Of a stretch of 64,000 nucleotides of DNA, positions 35,740-46,939 are shown piece after piece. This DNA comes from Rhizobium sp. WSM4643 (GTDB lineage Bacteria; Pseudomonadota; Alphaproteobacteria; Rhizobiales; Rhizobiaceae), in NCBI RefSeq assembly GCF_025152745.1, contig NZ_CP104040.1, positions 1,612,001 to 1,676,000 of the forward strand, read 5' to 3'. Position 1 is the stretch's first letter; the number at the start of each line of letters is the position of its first letter. A program made the position numbers and the translations under genes. The notes beneath the pieces are model-generated. The model ran no database searches. It was not told where the DNA came from and saw nothing but the letters and a program-made list of their open reading frames with translations.

Positions 35740-37020
35740 TTATACCTCGTCGTTACAAACGAAGGGGAGGGCGCTTTTGACGGCAAAACCTGCGACATAG
35801 TCCGGCAGCCTCGCGGGGTCGAAGACGTGGCCGTCCATGAAACGGTCGCCCTCGTCACCGCCTTCGATGCGGATATCGGCATCTTCGGGTGCGTTGTCGT
35901 CACCGAGAGCCGTGCGATAGAGATCCGGGCGGTAGGCGGATGCTGCGGCCCTTGCCATGTTGAGGCTGACCTCGGCCTGTCCCCAGCGGATCATCTGGCT
36001 GTAAATCCACAGCGCATGGCTTGGCCGGGGATAATTGGCGAAGCCGGAATGGAACATGAAATAATCGGTGATGATGCGGCGGTTGCCTTTTGCGTCGAGG
36101 CTGAATTCGCCGGCGAGTACACGGCGAATGATCTCGACGGGGGCAGCGATATAGCGCGGGTCGGCAAGAGCTGCCGCCAGCGCGTCGTGATTTTCCGGCC
36201 GGTCGCACCAGCGGGCTGCCGCGTCGAGTGCCACGATCAGCCGGGAAACGGTTTCCGGATGGCTTTCCGCCCAGTCCGGCCGCATGCCGATTACCTTTTC
36301 CGGCGCCGACGGCCAGATGTCCTGCTTGGCGGCGACGATGCGGCCGACGCCGCGCTCCGAAGCGACCATGTTCCACGGCGCGCCGACGCAGAAACCGTCG
36401 ATCGCACCGGCTGCAAGTGCATCCGAAGTCATGGGCGGCGGCACCACGACAAGCTTGACGTCCTTGTCGGGATCGATGCCGCCGGCTGCCAGCCAGTAGC
36501 GGAATTCGTAATTGTGCGAGGAGAAGGGATAGGTGACCCCGAAAGTCGGCAGCGGCTCGCCGCGCGCCCTCATTGCCGCCAATGTTTTTGCCAGGGCGCG
36601 GGCATTGTCGAGCGCGCTTGCCGTTTCCTGCAATTCCGCGTCATCGCGCATCCTGTCGAAGAGCCGCGTCGACAGCGTAATCGCATTGCCGCCGCGCCCC
36701 AGCGAAAACGGCGTGATCGTCGGCGAGGGATTGGAGCCGAGACCGAGCATGGAGGCCACCGGCATCGGCGACAGCATGTGGGCAATGTCGAACTGGCGGA
36801 ATGCCAGGCGGTCGCGCACATTCGCCCAGGAGACGTCCTTGACGAGATCGAGCGTCAGGCCTTCCTTCCGCGCGAAGCCGAATTCCGCCGCCGCAATCAG
36901 CACCGATGCATCGACGAGCGGAATGAAACCGGCCCGCAGTACTTTCGGCCCTTCGTTGTTCACCCGCACGGGCGAGGGCATGTCGCCGCCGGAGCTGGAG
37001 GTCGTTGTCATCATGTCCAC
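35740..37020 (-). CDS. nasS: NasS nitrate sensor (CmpA/NrtA-like, cytoplasmic)
   Basis: NasS binds nitrate/nitrite and, when empty, sequesters the antiterminator NasT. The 426-residue protein is a CmpA/NrtA-type periplasmic-binding fold (LRAGFIPLVDASVLIAAAE near residue 28, FCVGAPWN near 220) but lacks a signal peptide, as expected for the cytoplasmic sensor rather than a transporter component. No NrtB/NrtC permease or ATPase genes adjoin it. GGAGG lies eight bases before the GTG start; internal ATGs at 37014 and 37011 are alternatives. It follows nasT by 34 bases. Confidence 0.9.
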   Translation of the reverse strand: MDMMTTTSSSGGDMPSPVRVNNEGPKVLRAGFIPLVDASVLIAAAEFGFARKEGLTLDLVKDVSWANVRDRLAFRQFDIAHMLSPMPVASMLGLGSNPSPTITPFSLGRGGNAITLSTRLFDRMRDDAELQETASALDNARALAKTLAAMRARGEPLPTFGVTYPFSSHNYEFRYWLAAGGIDPDKDVKLVVVPPPMTSDALAAGAIDGFCVGAPWNMVASERGVGRIVAAKQDIWPSAPEKVIGMRPDWAESHPETVSRLIVALDAAARWCDRPENHDALAAALADPRYIAAPVEIIRRVLAGEFSLDAKGNRRIITDYFMFHSGFANYPRPSHALWIYSQMIRWGQAEVSLNMARAAASAYRPDLYRTALGDDNAPEDADIRIEGGDEGDRFMDGHVFDPARLPDYVAGFAVKSALPFVCNDEV

Positions 37021-37054
37021 TCCGGTTTCCTCCGGAAATTCATCAGGTCGGCCA

Positions 37055-37642
37055 TTACATCAACAGCCCCGCGGCAGTGACGACGCTCTGGGCGATTTCC
37101 GACATCTTCTTCTTTTCGTTCATCGCTGTCTGGCGCAGCAGGGCGAAAGCCTCTTCCTCCGACAGGCCGCGCATCTTCATCAATATGCCCTTGGCGCGCT
37201 CGATGAGCTTGCGTTCCTCGAGCGCGGAGCGGGCATCGGCAAGCTCCCGCCGTAGCCGGTTGAAGGCATTGAAGCGGCTGACGGCCATGTCGAGGATTGG
37301 TTTGACGCGTTCCTTCTTCAATCCGTCGACGATATAGGCCGAGACGCCGGCATCGACAGCTGCCTCGATCGAGGCTGTGTCGGAGCGATCGACGAACATG
37401 GCGATCGGACGGCTGACCGTGCGCGTCAGCTGGAACAGGTGCTCCATCATGTCGCGGTTGGGATTTTCGATATCGATGATGATCACGTCGGGCATCAGCG
37501 TTTCGATGATTCGCGCGATGCCGTTGACCTCATGGACCACGGTGACGCGCGTATGCCCTGCCTCGCGCAGTCCTTCTTCGATGATGGAGGCGCGAATGGC
37601 ATTTTCGTCGATCACCAGAATTGTCAGATCGAGATGCGTCAT
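37055..37642 (-). CDS. nasT: NasT ANTAR-domain antiterminator
   Basis: NasT is an RNA-binding antiterminator freed from NasS by nitrate. The 195-residue protein has a receiver-like domain (2-120; VIDENAIRASIIEEGL, IIDIENPNRDMMEHLF) and a C-terminal ANTAR domain (about 135-192) with RAKGILMKMRGLSEEEAF and ending in VVTAAGLLM. Its likely target is the terminator hairpin in the narK leader. The start MTHLDLTILV is chosen; MNRT, four codons upstream, is possible, and neither has a strong ribosome-binding site. It is the first gene of a nasT-nasS pair. Confidence 0.92.
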   Translation of the reverse strand: MTHLDLTILVIDENAIRASIIEEGLREAGHTRVTVVHEVNGIARIIETLMPDVIIIDIENPNRDMMEHLFQLTRTVSRPIAMFVDRSDTASIEAAVDAGVSAYIVDGLKKERVKPILDMAVSRFNAFNRLRRELADARSALEERKLIERAKGILMKMRGLSEEEAFALLRQTAMNEKKKMSEIAQSVVTAAGLLM

Positions 37643-37727
37643 TGTTCTATTCATGACGCACTGCAGCAATTTTGGCAAGCGCGCCAGCCTGATAAGTGTG
37701 CAAAAACTAAGTATGCACAATATATGA

Positions 37728-38732
37728 TCAGATTGCCGTGCTTTCGCGCGGAATCAAGGCAAAGCCGAGGTCGATCTGCTCGGACCTCGATACCACGGAG
37801 GAATTCAACGCGGCAAGCACCCTTTCGGCCGCGAGTTTTCCGGTTTCGAAACGCCTAGTCGCGATCGAGGAGAGGGAGGGTGCGGCGCAGGCGGCGAATT
37901 CCAGGTCGTGAAATCCGATGATCGAGATGTCATCGGGCACACGGATGCCGCGTTTGCGGCATTCCTGCATGGCACCGAGCGCCAGATTGTCGTCAGTGCA
38001 GAAGATCGCCTCTGGCAGGTCGCCACGTTCATGCGTCATGGCGAAGAGGTCGGAGCCGAGTGCCACGTAGCTATGGCGTGGCCTCTCGGCGATGATCTCC
38101 AGATTCAGCAGCTCCGCCTCCTGCATCGCCAGCCGGTAGCCGTCGAAACGCGACTGGGCGCGGTGGTCGAGATTGCCGGTCAGGAAGGCGATCCGGCGGA
38201 AACCCCGTTCGATCAGGTGCTGCGTCGCCGTCTGCCCGGCATGCTCCTGCGACATGCCGATGTTGAGGTCGATCGGGTTTGGAGAAAGCTCGAAGGTCTC
38301 GACAACGGGCAGACGAGCCTGGGCGAGAAGCTGACGCGAGAGCGGCGTGTGATGAGTGCCGGCGATGATGATCGCCTCCACCCTTTGCCCGAGTAATGCC
38401 TTGATGGCGTTTTCCTCCTCGATCTCGGAATAGCGGCTGTTGACGACGATCACCTGGAAGCCGGCGGCGACCAGCACCTCGTGAAGCGCAAACAGATATT
38501 CCGCGAAGATAACGTTGTAGAGGGTCGGAACGATGACGCCGATCGCATGCGTGCGCGAGGAGGCGAGGCGGCTCGCGGCAATATTCGGCACATAGCCGAG
38601 TTCCTTGACGGCGGCATCGACGCGCAGCCGCAGGCCTGGCGAGACCGCATCGGGCTTGCGCAGCACCCTCGAAACCGTGATCGGGCTGACCCCGGCAAGA
38701 TTTGCCACGTCATCAAGTGTTATCCGCCGCAT
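37728..38732 (-). CDS. LacI-family transcriptional repressor
   Basis: The 334-residue protein has the LacI helix-turn-helix at residues 4-24 (TLDDVANLAGVSPITVSRVL), the hinge helix around NIAASRLAS near 52-60, and a sugar-binding periplasmic-type domain to the C-terminus. It is divergent from a sugar ABC transporter, and the shared 226-base region carries a perfect palindrome with a central CG, the hallmark of LacI operators. Repression of the ABC cluster and release by its substrate is the likely circuit. Confidence 0.94.
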   Translation of the reverse strand: MRRITLDDVANLAGVSPITVSRVLRKPDAVSPGLRLRVDAAVKELGYVPNIAASRLASSRTHAIGVIVPTLYNVIFAEYLFALHEVLVAAGFQVIVVNSRYSEIEEENAIKALLGQRVEAIIIAGTHHTPLSRQLLAQARLPVVETFELSPNPIDLNIGMSQEHAGQTATQHLIERGFRRIAFLTGNLDHRAQSRFDGYRLAMQEAELLNLEIIAERPRHSYVALGSDLFAMTHERGDLPEAIFCTDDNLALGAMQECRKRGIRVPDDISIIGFHDLEFAACAAPSLSSIATRRFETGKLAAERVLAALNSSVVSRSEQIDLGFALIPRESTAI

Positions 38733-38809
38733 GCAAGCCCCGCCATTCGTCCCAGAATATTAATTTGTCGTATTCTTTAAAAATAGAGAATATTTGCTCA
38801 TTGCTGTAG

Positions 38810-38848
38810 TTGACAGCGCTAGAAGATACGATTTGACAGCGCTGTCAA
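38810..38848. promoter_or_regulatory. LacI-type operator, full site plus half site
   Basis: TTGACAGCGCTGTCAA at 38833-38848 is a perfect 16-bp dyad centred on CG. A second copy of its first eleven bases, TTGACAGCGCT, lies at 38810-38820. The pair sits between the lacI-type gene and the sugar-binding protein gene and overlaps the probable promoter (TTGACA at 38833). Confidence 0.8.
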
Positions 38849-38958
38849 CTATGTTAACCTAAAATTGTACCGGAAAGGGACGGGTGGAGCCTTCCGGGAC
38901 CAAGTGCAAATCAAAGCATAGGAGAGGCGGCTCGGTCCGCCTGAGGAGGAGAACATTC

Positions 38959-40098
38959 ATGTTTAAGGTGAAAGAAGCCAAATTGGCTCGCATTGCCGCG
39001 TTTTCCGTGTCCGCGCTTGCCCTGCTCTGCGGCGCGGCCAGCGCGGAACCGAAGGTCGTGTCCGGCCCGGCCGCCGAGCCCGGCTGCATGGTGCCTTGGG
39101 CCGCCGACACGCAGTTCCTGCAATATCCAAAGAAGGACGGCCCCTATCGCATCGCGCTCGCCAACGGTTACATCGCCAATACCTGGCGAATCCAGATGGT
39201 GCAGACAGCCAAGGCCTACGCCGCCCAGCCCGACGTCGCAGCCAAGCTGAAGGAGTTCAAGGTCGTCTCGACAGGCGAGGATGTGCCGGCGCAGATTTCC
39301 GCCATCAACAACTTCATCGATGCCGGTTATGATGCCATCGTCGTCAATGCGCAGAACCCGACAGCTTTCGGGCCGGTGATCAAGCGCGCCAAGGAGGCCG
39401 GTGTCATTCTCGTCGCCTTCGACAACATCCTCGATACCAAGGACGCGATCAACGTCAACGTCGACCAGAAGGGTCTCGGCGTCCTCTGGGCCGACTGGCT
39501 GGTGAAACATCTGCCGAGCGGCGGCAAGGTGCTGGAAGTGCGTGGCGTCGCCGGTACGTCGGTCGATACGGATCGCCACAACGGCATCCACGAAACCCTG
39601 GACGCCTCGGGCAAGAAGTTCACGGTAACCGAGGTCGTCGGAAAATGGGATGACGGTGTTGCCCAGAAGGCGACGGCTGACGCGATCGCCACCAACGGCC
39701 CGTTCGATGGCATCACTGCGCAGGGCGGCGATACCGGCGTCGTGCAGGCGATGATCGATGCCAAACATCCCTTCGTGCCCTTCGGCGGTGAGACGGAAAA
39801 TGGCTTCCGCAAATTCTGCGCTGCCCATGCCGCCGACGGCCTGAAGTGCTCGTCCGCCGGCACTGGCCCGGCCCAGGTCGCCGTCGCCATCAAGACGGCG
39901 ATCGCAGCACTCGAGGGTCAGGTCGTGCCGCAGGCAGTCAAGCTGCCGACCGCGATTGTTTCGGATCCTGATTTCAAGGAAGGCGAGGATTACTATCCCA
40001 CCCAGTCCGACAACTTCTTCGTCGGCAATTCCTTCCCGACCTGCGGCATCAATTTCAGCGCTCAGGAAATCATGGGGCAGTCCAAAGAGAACCAATAG
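38959..40098 (+). CDS. Sugar ABC transporter, periplasmic binding protein
   Basis: The 379-residue product has a signal peptide (VSALALLCGAASA) and a type I sugar-binding fold of the RbsB/XylF class: IALANGYIANTWRIQMVQ near residue 65, YDAIVVNAQNPTAF near 130 and the ligand-loop DNILDTKDAINVNVDQ near 155. It is longer than RbsB. GAGGAGG precedes the ATG. It is the first gene of a four-gene operon under a LacI-type operator and is followed by a stem-loop, consistent with higher expression of the binding protein. The sugar is unknown. Confidence 0.92.
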   Translation: MFKVKEAKLARIAAFSVSALALLCGAASAEPKVVSGPAAEPGCMVPWAADTQFLQYPKKDGPYRIALANGYIANTWRIQMVQTAKAYAAQPDVAAKLKEFKVVSTGEDVPAQISAINNFIDAGYDAIVVNAQNPTAFGPVIKRAKEAGVILVAFDNILDTKDAINVNVDQKGLGVLWADWLVKHLPSGGKVLEVRGVAGTSVDTDRHNGIHETLDASGKKFTVTEVVGKWDDGVAQKATADAIATNGPFDGITAQGGDTGVVQAMIDAKHPFVPFGGETENGFRKFCAAHAADGLKCSSAGTGPAQVAVAIKTAIAALEGQVVPQAVKLPTAIVSDPDFKEGEDYYPTQSDNFFVGNSFPTCGINFSAQEIMGQSKENQ

Positions 40099-40116
40099 CA
40101 GCCGTCCTCCGGATCT

Positions 40117-40142
40117 GATTGCGGGTGTTTGCACCCGCAATC
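40117..40142 (+). promoter_or_regulatory. Intercistronic stem-loop after the binding-protein gene
   Basis: GATTGCGGGTG (40117-40127) pairs perfectly with CACCCGCAATC (40132-40142) around a TTTG tetraloop, with no T-tract. Such hairpins protect the upstream mRNA from 3' decay and keep binding-protein levels above those of the membrane components. Confidence 0.7.
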
Positions 40143-40175
40143 TCGAAGGTGATAGACCGAATGGAGGCTGGACGC

Positions 40176-41710
<1,535 letters not shown>

Positions 41711-41714
<4 letters not shown>

Positions 41715-42706
41715 ACAAGCATGCTTCCGGCGACCGGCGGTTCTGGTATGCGCAGCAGAAGGGAACGCTGTTTGCAGCACTCCTCTTCGTCGCCATGTTC
41801 GCCCTCTACGTCTCGAACCACCCGGCGGGCTTCACGCCCAACGTCGTGCAGACGGCTTCGAACAAGGCGACGCTGCTCGCCTTCGTCGCCATGGCGCAGT
41901 GCTTGGTCGTCATCACCGCCGGCATCGATCTCTCAGCCGGCATGGTTCTTGTGCTCTGCAATTGCCTTGCATCCTGGCTGGTCGTTGGCACGCCGTTGCA
42001 AACTGGAGCGGGTGTCGTCGTCGTGCTGCTCGCCGGGCTCGGCTGCGGCATGCTGAACGGGCTCATCATCATCTTCGGCCGGCTGCAGCCTATCGTGGCG
42101 ACGATCGCGACCAGCGCGATCTTCTACGGGCTGGCGCTCCTGCTGCGACCGACACCCGGCGGTTCTGTCAACGAGGATCTGGCCGATGCCTTCACCTCGA
42201 AACTCCTAGGGGTCGTTCCGGCAAGCCTCGTCATGCTTCTCGCCGTGATTGTCGTCATCTGGGTGCCGTTCAGCCGCTCGGCGATCGGCAGGGCGGCCTA
42301 TGCGGTGGGGTCGGCTGAGAACGCCGCCTATATGTCGGCAATGCCCGTCAAGCGGGCGAAATTGACAGCCTATGCGCTGGGCGGACTACTTTCGGCGATC
42401 GGCGGGCTCTATCTCACCTTTTTCTCCTACACCGGCGAAGCGGCGTTTGCGAGCGGCAACGCCTACACGCTCTATTCGATCGCGGCGGTGGTGCTCGGCG
42501 GCGTTTCCCTTGCGGGGGGCAGGGGAAGCGCCGTCGGCGCTGTCTTCGGAGCTTTGGCCTTTCGTACGATCGGCGATCTGCTCTTCGTCTTCGATTTCGA
42601 TCCGCTTTGGCAGCCGCTGTTCCAGGGTGTGGTTTTGATGCTGGCGATCGGCATCGGCTGCATCGGTCTTTCCAGGGTCCGCAATCGATTGGAGTGGTTT
42701 CAATGA
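41711..42706 (+). CDS. Sugar ABC transporter permease 1 (RbsC-like)
   Basis: The 331-residue protein has about nine membrane helices and the BPD_transp_2 pattern (ITAGIDLSAGMV near residue 75, AVVLGGVSLAGGRGSAVGAV near 265). It overlaps the ATPase gene by four bases and the second permease gene by four bases, so all three are translationally coupled. Together with permease 2 it probably forms a heterodimeric channel, as in YtfT/YjfF of the E. coli galactofuranose importer. Confidence 0.93.
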
Positions 42707-43686
42707 GCGAGGACGCATCCTCCATGCGGCAGCTTCGAATTCCCACGCGCCTGCGCGGCGTCGATCCGGCGGTGGCGACCGCCTTCGGATGCATCATCCT
42801 GCTTCTGCTCGCCGGATCGATCTATTCGCCGAATTTCCTGTCGCCGGATTATCTGCTGCAGCAGCTGAAGGTGGCCTCGTTCCTCGGCGTCATCGCCACC
42901 GGCATGATGGCGGTCATCCTGCTCGGCCAGATCGACCTGTCGGTGCCTTGGGTAGTGACGTCAGGCGCGATGATGGCCTGCGCCGCGACCGCTTACGGCA
43001 CGACCGGCTCGGTTCTGGCGATCCCCTTCGGCATTTTCTGCGGCGCTGCGATCGGTCTCGTCAACGGCCTGGCGGTCGCCTATCTCCGCATTCCCTCGAT
43101 GATCATCACGTTGGCGACCAATGCCGTCGCGCAAGGACTGATGGTCGTCTACACCGGCGGCTTCTCCCCGCAAGATTCGGCCTCGCCGGCCATGCGGTTC
43201 CTGGCCACCGGCTACACCATTCCGGGACTTCCGAACGGCGTTCTCGTCTGGCTCTGCGTCGGCTTGGCTGCGGTCTTCATGTTGACGCGCACGACCTTCG
43301 GCCGATCCCTTTACGCCATCGGAAACCGCGAGCGCGCCGCCTACATGTCCGGTATCGACACCCGCCGGATCACACTTCTGGCCTTCGTCATCTCAGGAGG
43401 GTTGAGCGCGCTCGGCGGCGTTCTGTTGGCGGGTTATGCGTCGAAGGCATCGCAGTCCATGGGCGACGCCTATCTGCTGCCGTCGATCGCGGCCGTCGTT
43501 CTCGGTGGCACGCATGTGCTCGGCGGCAAGGGTTCCTACCTCGGAACGGTTGCGGGCGTCATCCTGATCACGCTGCTGCAATCCATCCTCTCGGTGATGC
43601 AGATCGAGGAGGCCGGCCGCCAGCTCATCTACGGCGCCGTCATCATCGGCATGCTCCTGCTCTATGGCCGCCAGAAGCCGGCCTGA
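42703..43686 (+). CDS. Sugar ABC transporter permease 2 (RbsC-like)
   Basis: The 327-residue protein is a second RbsC-type permease. Family segments include LLGQIDLSVPWVVTSGAM near residue 70, VYTGGFSPQ near 150 and AAVVLGGTHVLGGKGSYLGT near 270. It starts in an ATGA overlap with permease 1. The long frame upstream of this start is permease 1 read in another frame. The pair and the single double-domain ATPase make a complete importer with the binding protein. Confidence 0.93.
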   Translation: MSEDASSMRQLRIPTRLRGVDPAVATAFGCIILLLLAGSIYSPNFLSPDYLLQQLKVASFLGVIATGMMAVILLGQIDLSVPWVVTSGAMMACAATAYGTTGSVLAIPFGIFCGAAIGLVNGLAVAYLRIPSMIITLATNAVAQGLMVVYTGGFSPQDSASPAMRFLATGYTIPGLPNGVLVWLCVGLAAVFMLTRTTFGRSLYAIGNRERAAYMSGIDTRRITLLAFVISGGLSALGGVLLAGYASKASQSMGDAYLLPSIAAVVLGGTHVLGGKGSYLGTVAGVILITLLQSILSVMQIEEAGRQLIYGAVIIGMLLLYGRQKPA

Positions 43687-43804
43687 TCGGCCGTTGTCGA
43701 TACTTTCATCTTTTCCAGCATCCGCTGCTTGAGGAAACCTATCGTTTCGGCGAAAAGGAGCTGCCGCGGCTCGATGTCAGCAGGGAAGTCAGAAGGTACG
43801 TTTT

Positions 43805-45637
43805 GTGGCCACCAGCGAATTTCATCCGATCGAACGGACTGCTCTGGATGACGGACTTGCCGCGAGCGCCTTGAGGGTGATCGAAGCGGTTCTCGGCATT
43901 GCCGCGGCACTCGTTCTCGCGGTGCTGCTCTTCATGGTGCTCGTCACCGTCTGCCTGCGTTATTTTTTCAGCGCCGGCTTCATCGGCGCCGAGGATCTCG
44001 GTATCTGGCTGCATGTGGGTCTGATCGCGCTCGGCGCGCCGCTCAGCCTCAACAGCGCGCTTGCCATGCGCCTCGACGTCTTCGTCAAGATGCTGCCGGA
44101 GAGCCTGCAGAAGATCACGCCGATCGGCGCCGATGTGTTCACCGTGCTTTCGGCGCTGATCCTGAGCTTCGGCGGCAGCGAGATCATGACGATGCTTGGC
44201 GGCGTCTCGCCGACGCTCGGCGTGCCGGAATGGATCCGCTTCGGTTTCCTCGGCGTCGGCGGCGCGCTGATCCTCGTCGTGCTGCTTCTGCAGCGCATCG
44301 CGGAAGGCAAGATCCTGGCAGTTTTGCTCTCGCTTGCCGTCGGTGTCGCGCTCTATGCCGGCATTCCGCATGTCGCGCTCGATCTCGACTGGCCGCCGAG
44401 CATTTTTCTCGGACTGATCGCCGCGGTCGGCCTCGTGCTTGCTGCGCCGCTGCCGCACGCCTTTCTTGCCGCAGCCTATGTCGTCATCGCCTTCGGCAGC
44501 AGCCTGCCGGAGCCGGCGATCGTTTCCGCGACCGTCACCGGCATCTCGAAATTCCTGCTGCTTGCCATTCCCTTCTTCCTGCTCGCCGGCGGCCTGCTGA
44601 CGGCCTCCGGAGTCGCCAACCAGCTCGTGCGCTTCGCCGCCGCCATGGTCGGCCATCGCCGGGCCGGACTGGCGCAGACGACACTTTTGACCAGCGTTCT
44701 CTTTTCCGGCGCCTCCGGCTCGTCGGTTGCAAATGCCGCTTTCGGCGCATCGACCTTCCAGCCCGAGCTGGTCAAGCACGGCTATCCCAAGGCGCAGGCA
44801 GCGGCGATCATTGCCTCGACATCGGTTCTCGACAATGTCATCCCGCCGTCGATCGCCTTTCTCATTCTTGCGACGGCCACCAATCTTTCGGTCGGCTCGC
44901 TGCTCGTCGGCGGTTTCTTTGCCGGCGGCCTGATGGCCATATGCCTGGCGGTCGCTATCCATCTGACCGTGCGTGAGCGGGTGCCTTTGCCGCGCGCAAA
45001 TGCGAAACAGCGCTGGCAATCGGCTGTCCAGGCGATTCCGGCTTTCGGGCTCGGCGTCATCGTTGTCGTTGGCATCCGCATCGGTATCGTCACCACCACC
45101 GAAGCCGCCGCTGTTGCTGCTTTCTACACGTTGCTGCTCGGCATCGGTGCGCGGCTCGGCATTCTCTCGCTCTATGCCGCCTTTCGCCAGGCGGCCGTTG
45201 AAGCGGCGGCGATCGGTCTCCTCATCGGCACAGCCGGCCCCTTTGCCTTCCTGCTGGCGGTCGACGACGTGTCGGGGCTGATCTCGCATCTGACGACGGC
45301 GCTCGGCGGCAGCGCGCTAGCGGTCATCCTGCTGTCGAACGTCATCCTGCTGGTCGTTGGCCTGATTCTCGACATCGGCGCCGCGATCCTGCTCTTCGGT
45401 CCGATCCTGCTGCCGGCAGCGGTTGCCGCCGGCATCGATCCCATTCAGTTCGGGGTGATCATCGTCGTCAACCTGATGATCCACGGACTGACGCCGCCGC
45501 TTGGCATGCTGATCTTCGTCGTCAGCGGCGTCACGCGCGTTCCCGCCTCGGAGCTCTTTCGGGCGGTGGTTCCCTATCTGCTCGCTCTCCTGGTCTCGCT
45601 CGCAACCCTCTGCGTCTGGGCCATCATCTTCTCGTAA
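43805..45637 (+). CDS. TRAP transporter fused permease (DctQM)
   Basis: The 610-residue inner-membrane protein fuses the four-helix DctQ subunit (about 20-165; RYFFSAGFIGAEDLGIWLHV) to the twelve-helix DctM subunit (about 190-608; AIPFFLLAGGLLTASGVA, FSGASGSSVANAAFG, IPPSIAFLILA, GLTPPLGMLIFV). TRAP systems use a sodium gradient and a binding protein to import carboxylates or sugar acids. It starts with GTG, with AAGG upstream, 118 bases after the ABC permease on the same strand. Its own binding protein follows 13 bases later. Confidence 0.93.
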   Translation: MATSEFHPIERTALDDGLAASALRVIEAVLGIAAALVLAVLLFMVLVTVCLRYFFSAGFIGAEDLGIWLHVGLIALGAPLSLNSALAMRLDVFVKMLPESLQKITPIGADVFTVLSALILSFGGSEIMTMLGGVSPTLGVPEWIRFGFLGVGGALILVVLLLQRIAEGKILAVLLSLAVGVALYAGIPHVALDLDWPPSIFLGLIAAVGLVLAAPLPHAFLAAAYVVIAFGSSLPEPAIVSATVTGISKFLLLAIPFFLLAGGLLTASGVANQLVRFAAAMVGHRRAGLAQTTLLTSVLFSGASGSSVANAAFGASTFQPELVKHGYPKAQAAAIIASTSVLDNVIPPSIAFLILATATNLSVGSLLVGGFFAGGLMAICLAVAIHLTVRERVPLPRANAKQRWQSAVQAIPAFGLGVIVVVGIRIGIVTTTEAAAVAAFYTLLLGIGARLGILSLYAAFRQAAVEAAAIGLLIGTAGPFAFLLAVDDVSGLISHLTTALGGSALAVILLSNVILLVVGLILDIGAAILLFGPILLPAAVAAGIDPIQFGVIIVVNLMIHGLTPPLGMLIFVVSGVTRVPASELFRAVVPYLLALLVSLATLCVWAIIFS

Positions 45638-45650
45638 ACGGGACAACCCC

Positions 45651-46649
45651 ATGGACAATCTCAACCGACGCAATTTCCTGAAGACCGCAGCTCTCGCCGG
45701 AACGGCGCTTGCAGCCCCCGTCTTCGTCCGCACGGCTGCCGCCCGCACGACGACGATCACGATCGCTTCGCTGCTCGGCGACGACAAGCCGGAAACGAAA
45801 ATCTGGGTGAAGATCGGCGAATTGGTCGAAGCGAAGCTTCCCGGCCAGTTCAAGTTCAATATTGTCAGGAACGGTGCGCTCGGCGGCGAGAAGGAGGTGG
45901 CCGAAGGCGTGCGTCTCGGTTCCATCCAGGCCAGCCTTTCCACGGTCTCGTCGCTCTCCGGCTGGGCGCCCGAGCTGCAGATCCTCGATCTGCCCTTTCT
46001 CTTCCGCGATGCCAACCATGTCCGCAAAACCGTCGCCGGCGATGTCGGCGCCGATCTCAAGCAAAAACTGCAGGCGCAGAATTTCGTCGTCGGCGATTTC
46101 ATCAATTACGGCGCCCGCCATCTCCTGACCAAGGAACCAGTGACGCGGCCAGAGCAGCTCAAGGGCAAGCGCATCCGTGTCATCCAGAGCCCGCTGCACA
46201 CCAAGCTCTGGAGCGCATTCGGCACGACTCCGATCGGCATTCCGATCACCGAGACTTATAATGCGCTCGCAACCGGTGTCGCCGACGCGATGGATCTGAC
46301 CAAATCGGCCTATGCCGGCTTCAAGCTCTACGAGGTCGTGCCAGACATGACCGAGACCGGCCACATCTGGGCGTCAGGCGTCATCTATTATGCCTCGACC
46401 TTCTGGGCCGGCCTTAACGACGAGCAGAAGGCGGTATTCCAGCAGGCTTCCAGCGAAGGGGCTGCCTATTTCAACCAGTTGATCGTCGACGACGAATCCA
46501 AATCCGTCGAGACGGCCCTTGGCCATGGCGGAAAGCTCTTGCAGCCGGAGGCCTTCGACGAATGGCAGAAGGGCGCGCAGGGCGTATGGGCCGACTTCGC
46601 GCCAATCGTCGGCGGCATCGACAAGATCAAATCCGTTCAGGCAGCCTGA
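45651..46649 (+). CDS. TRAP transporter substrate-binding protein (DctP)
   Basis: The 332-residue product starts with a Tat-type signal (RRNFLKTAALAGTALAAP) and has the DctP fold: IRVIQSPLHTKLWSAFGT near residue 180 includes the conserved Arg that pairs with the substrate carboxylate, and ALATGVADAMD near 205 follows. It delivers an organic or sugar acid to the adjacent DctQM. Gene order (QM before P) is atypical but known. A weak hairpin ends the transcript. Confidence 0.93.
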   Translation: MDNLNRRNFLKTAALAGTALAAPVFVRTAAARTTTITIASLLGDDKPETKIWVKIGELVEAKLPGQFKFNIVRNGALGGEKEVAEGVRLGSIQASLSTVSSLSGWAPELQILDLPFLFRDANHVRKTVAGDVGADLKQKLQAQNFVVGDFINYGARHLLTKEPVTRPEQLKGKRIRVIQSPLHTKLWSAFGTTPIGIPITETYNALATGVADAMDLTKSAYAGFKLYEVVPDMTETGHIWASGVIYYASTFWAGLNDEQKAVFQQASSEGAAYFNQLIVDDESKSVETALGHGGKLLQPEAFDEWQKGAQGVWADFAPIVGGIDKIKSVQAA

Positions 46650-46686
46650 GCCAAGGGCAGGCGGTTACTTCAGCAGGTTGACGGGA

Positions 46687-46711
46687 ACCGATGGCAAAAA
46701 ATCGGTCTTTT
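46687..46711 (+). terminator. Weak terminator after dctP
   Basis: ACCGAT (46687-46692) and ATCGGT (46701-46706) enclose an A-rich loop and precede CTTTTC. The stem is only six pairs. The rest of the 290-base gap to the peroxiredoxin gene contains a second small hairpin (CCGGAC/GTCCGG, 46855-46874) and no evident gene. Confidence 0.45.
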
Positions 46712-46939
46712 CACCGCGCCGGCCTTCCGGAAAAATAATGCCGGAGCAGGAGGCAAAATCGAAAGAGCATGCCTTCGGTTCTCGTGGTATATGGCTTAAA
46801 GAAATGCGACGAAAATCTTGGGATGGGAGGCTTTCTGTTCTCAGCCGTCACGACCCGGACTTTTGAATGTCCGGTAGGCGGCTCCCATGACGACGATCTG
46901 CATTAATGACATTCAACATCAGGCTTTGGAGGGCCGACC

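Noticed and set aside
43739..45289. 516-codon minus-strand frame rich in Arg, Asp and Glu
   Set aside because: It is the shadow of the hydrophobic DctQM gene; the composition is the expected complement of membrane-helix codons.
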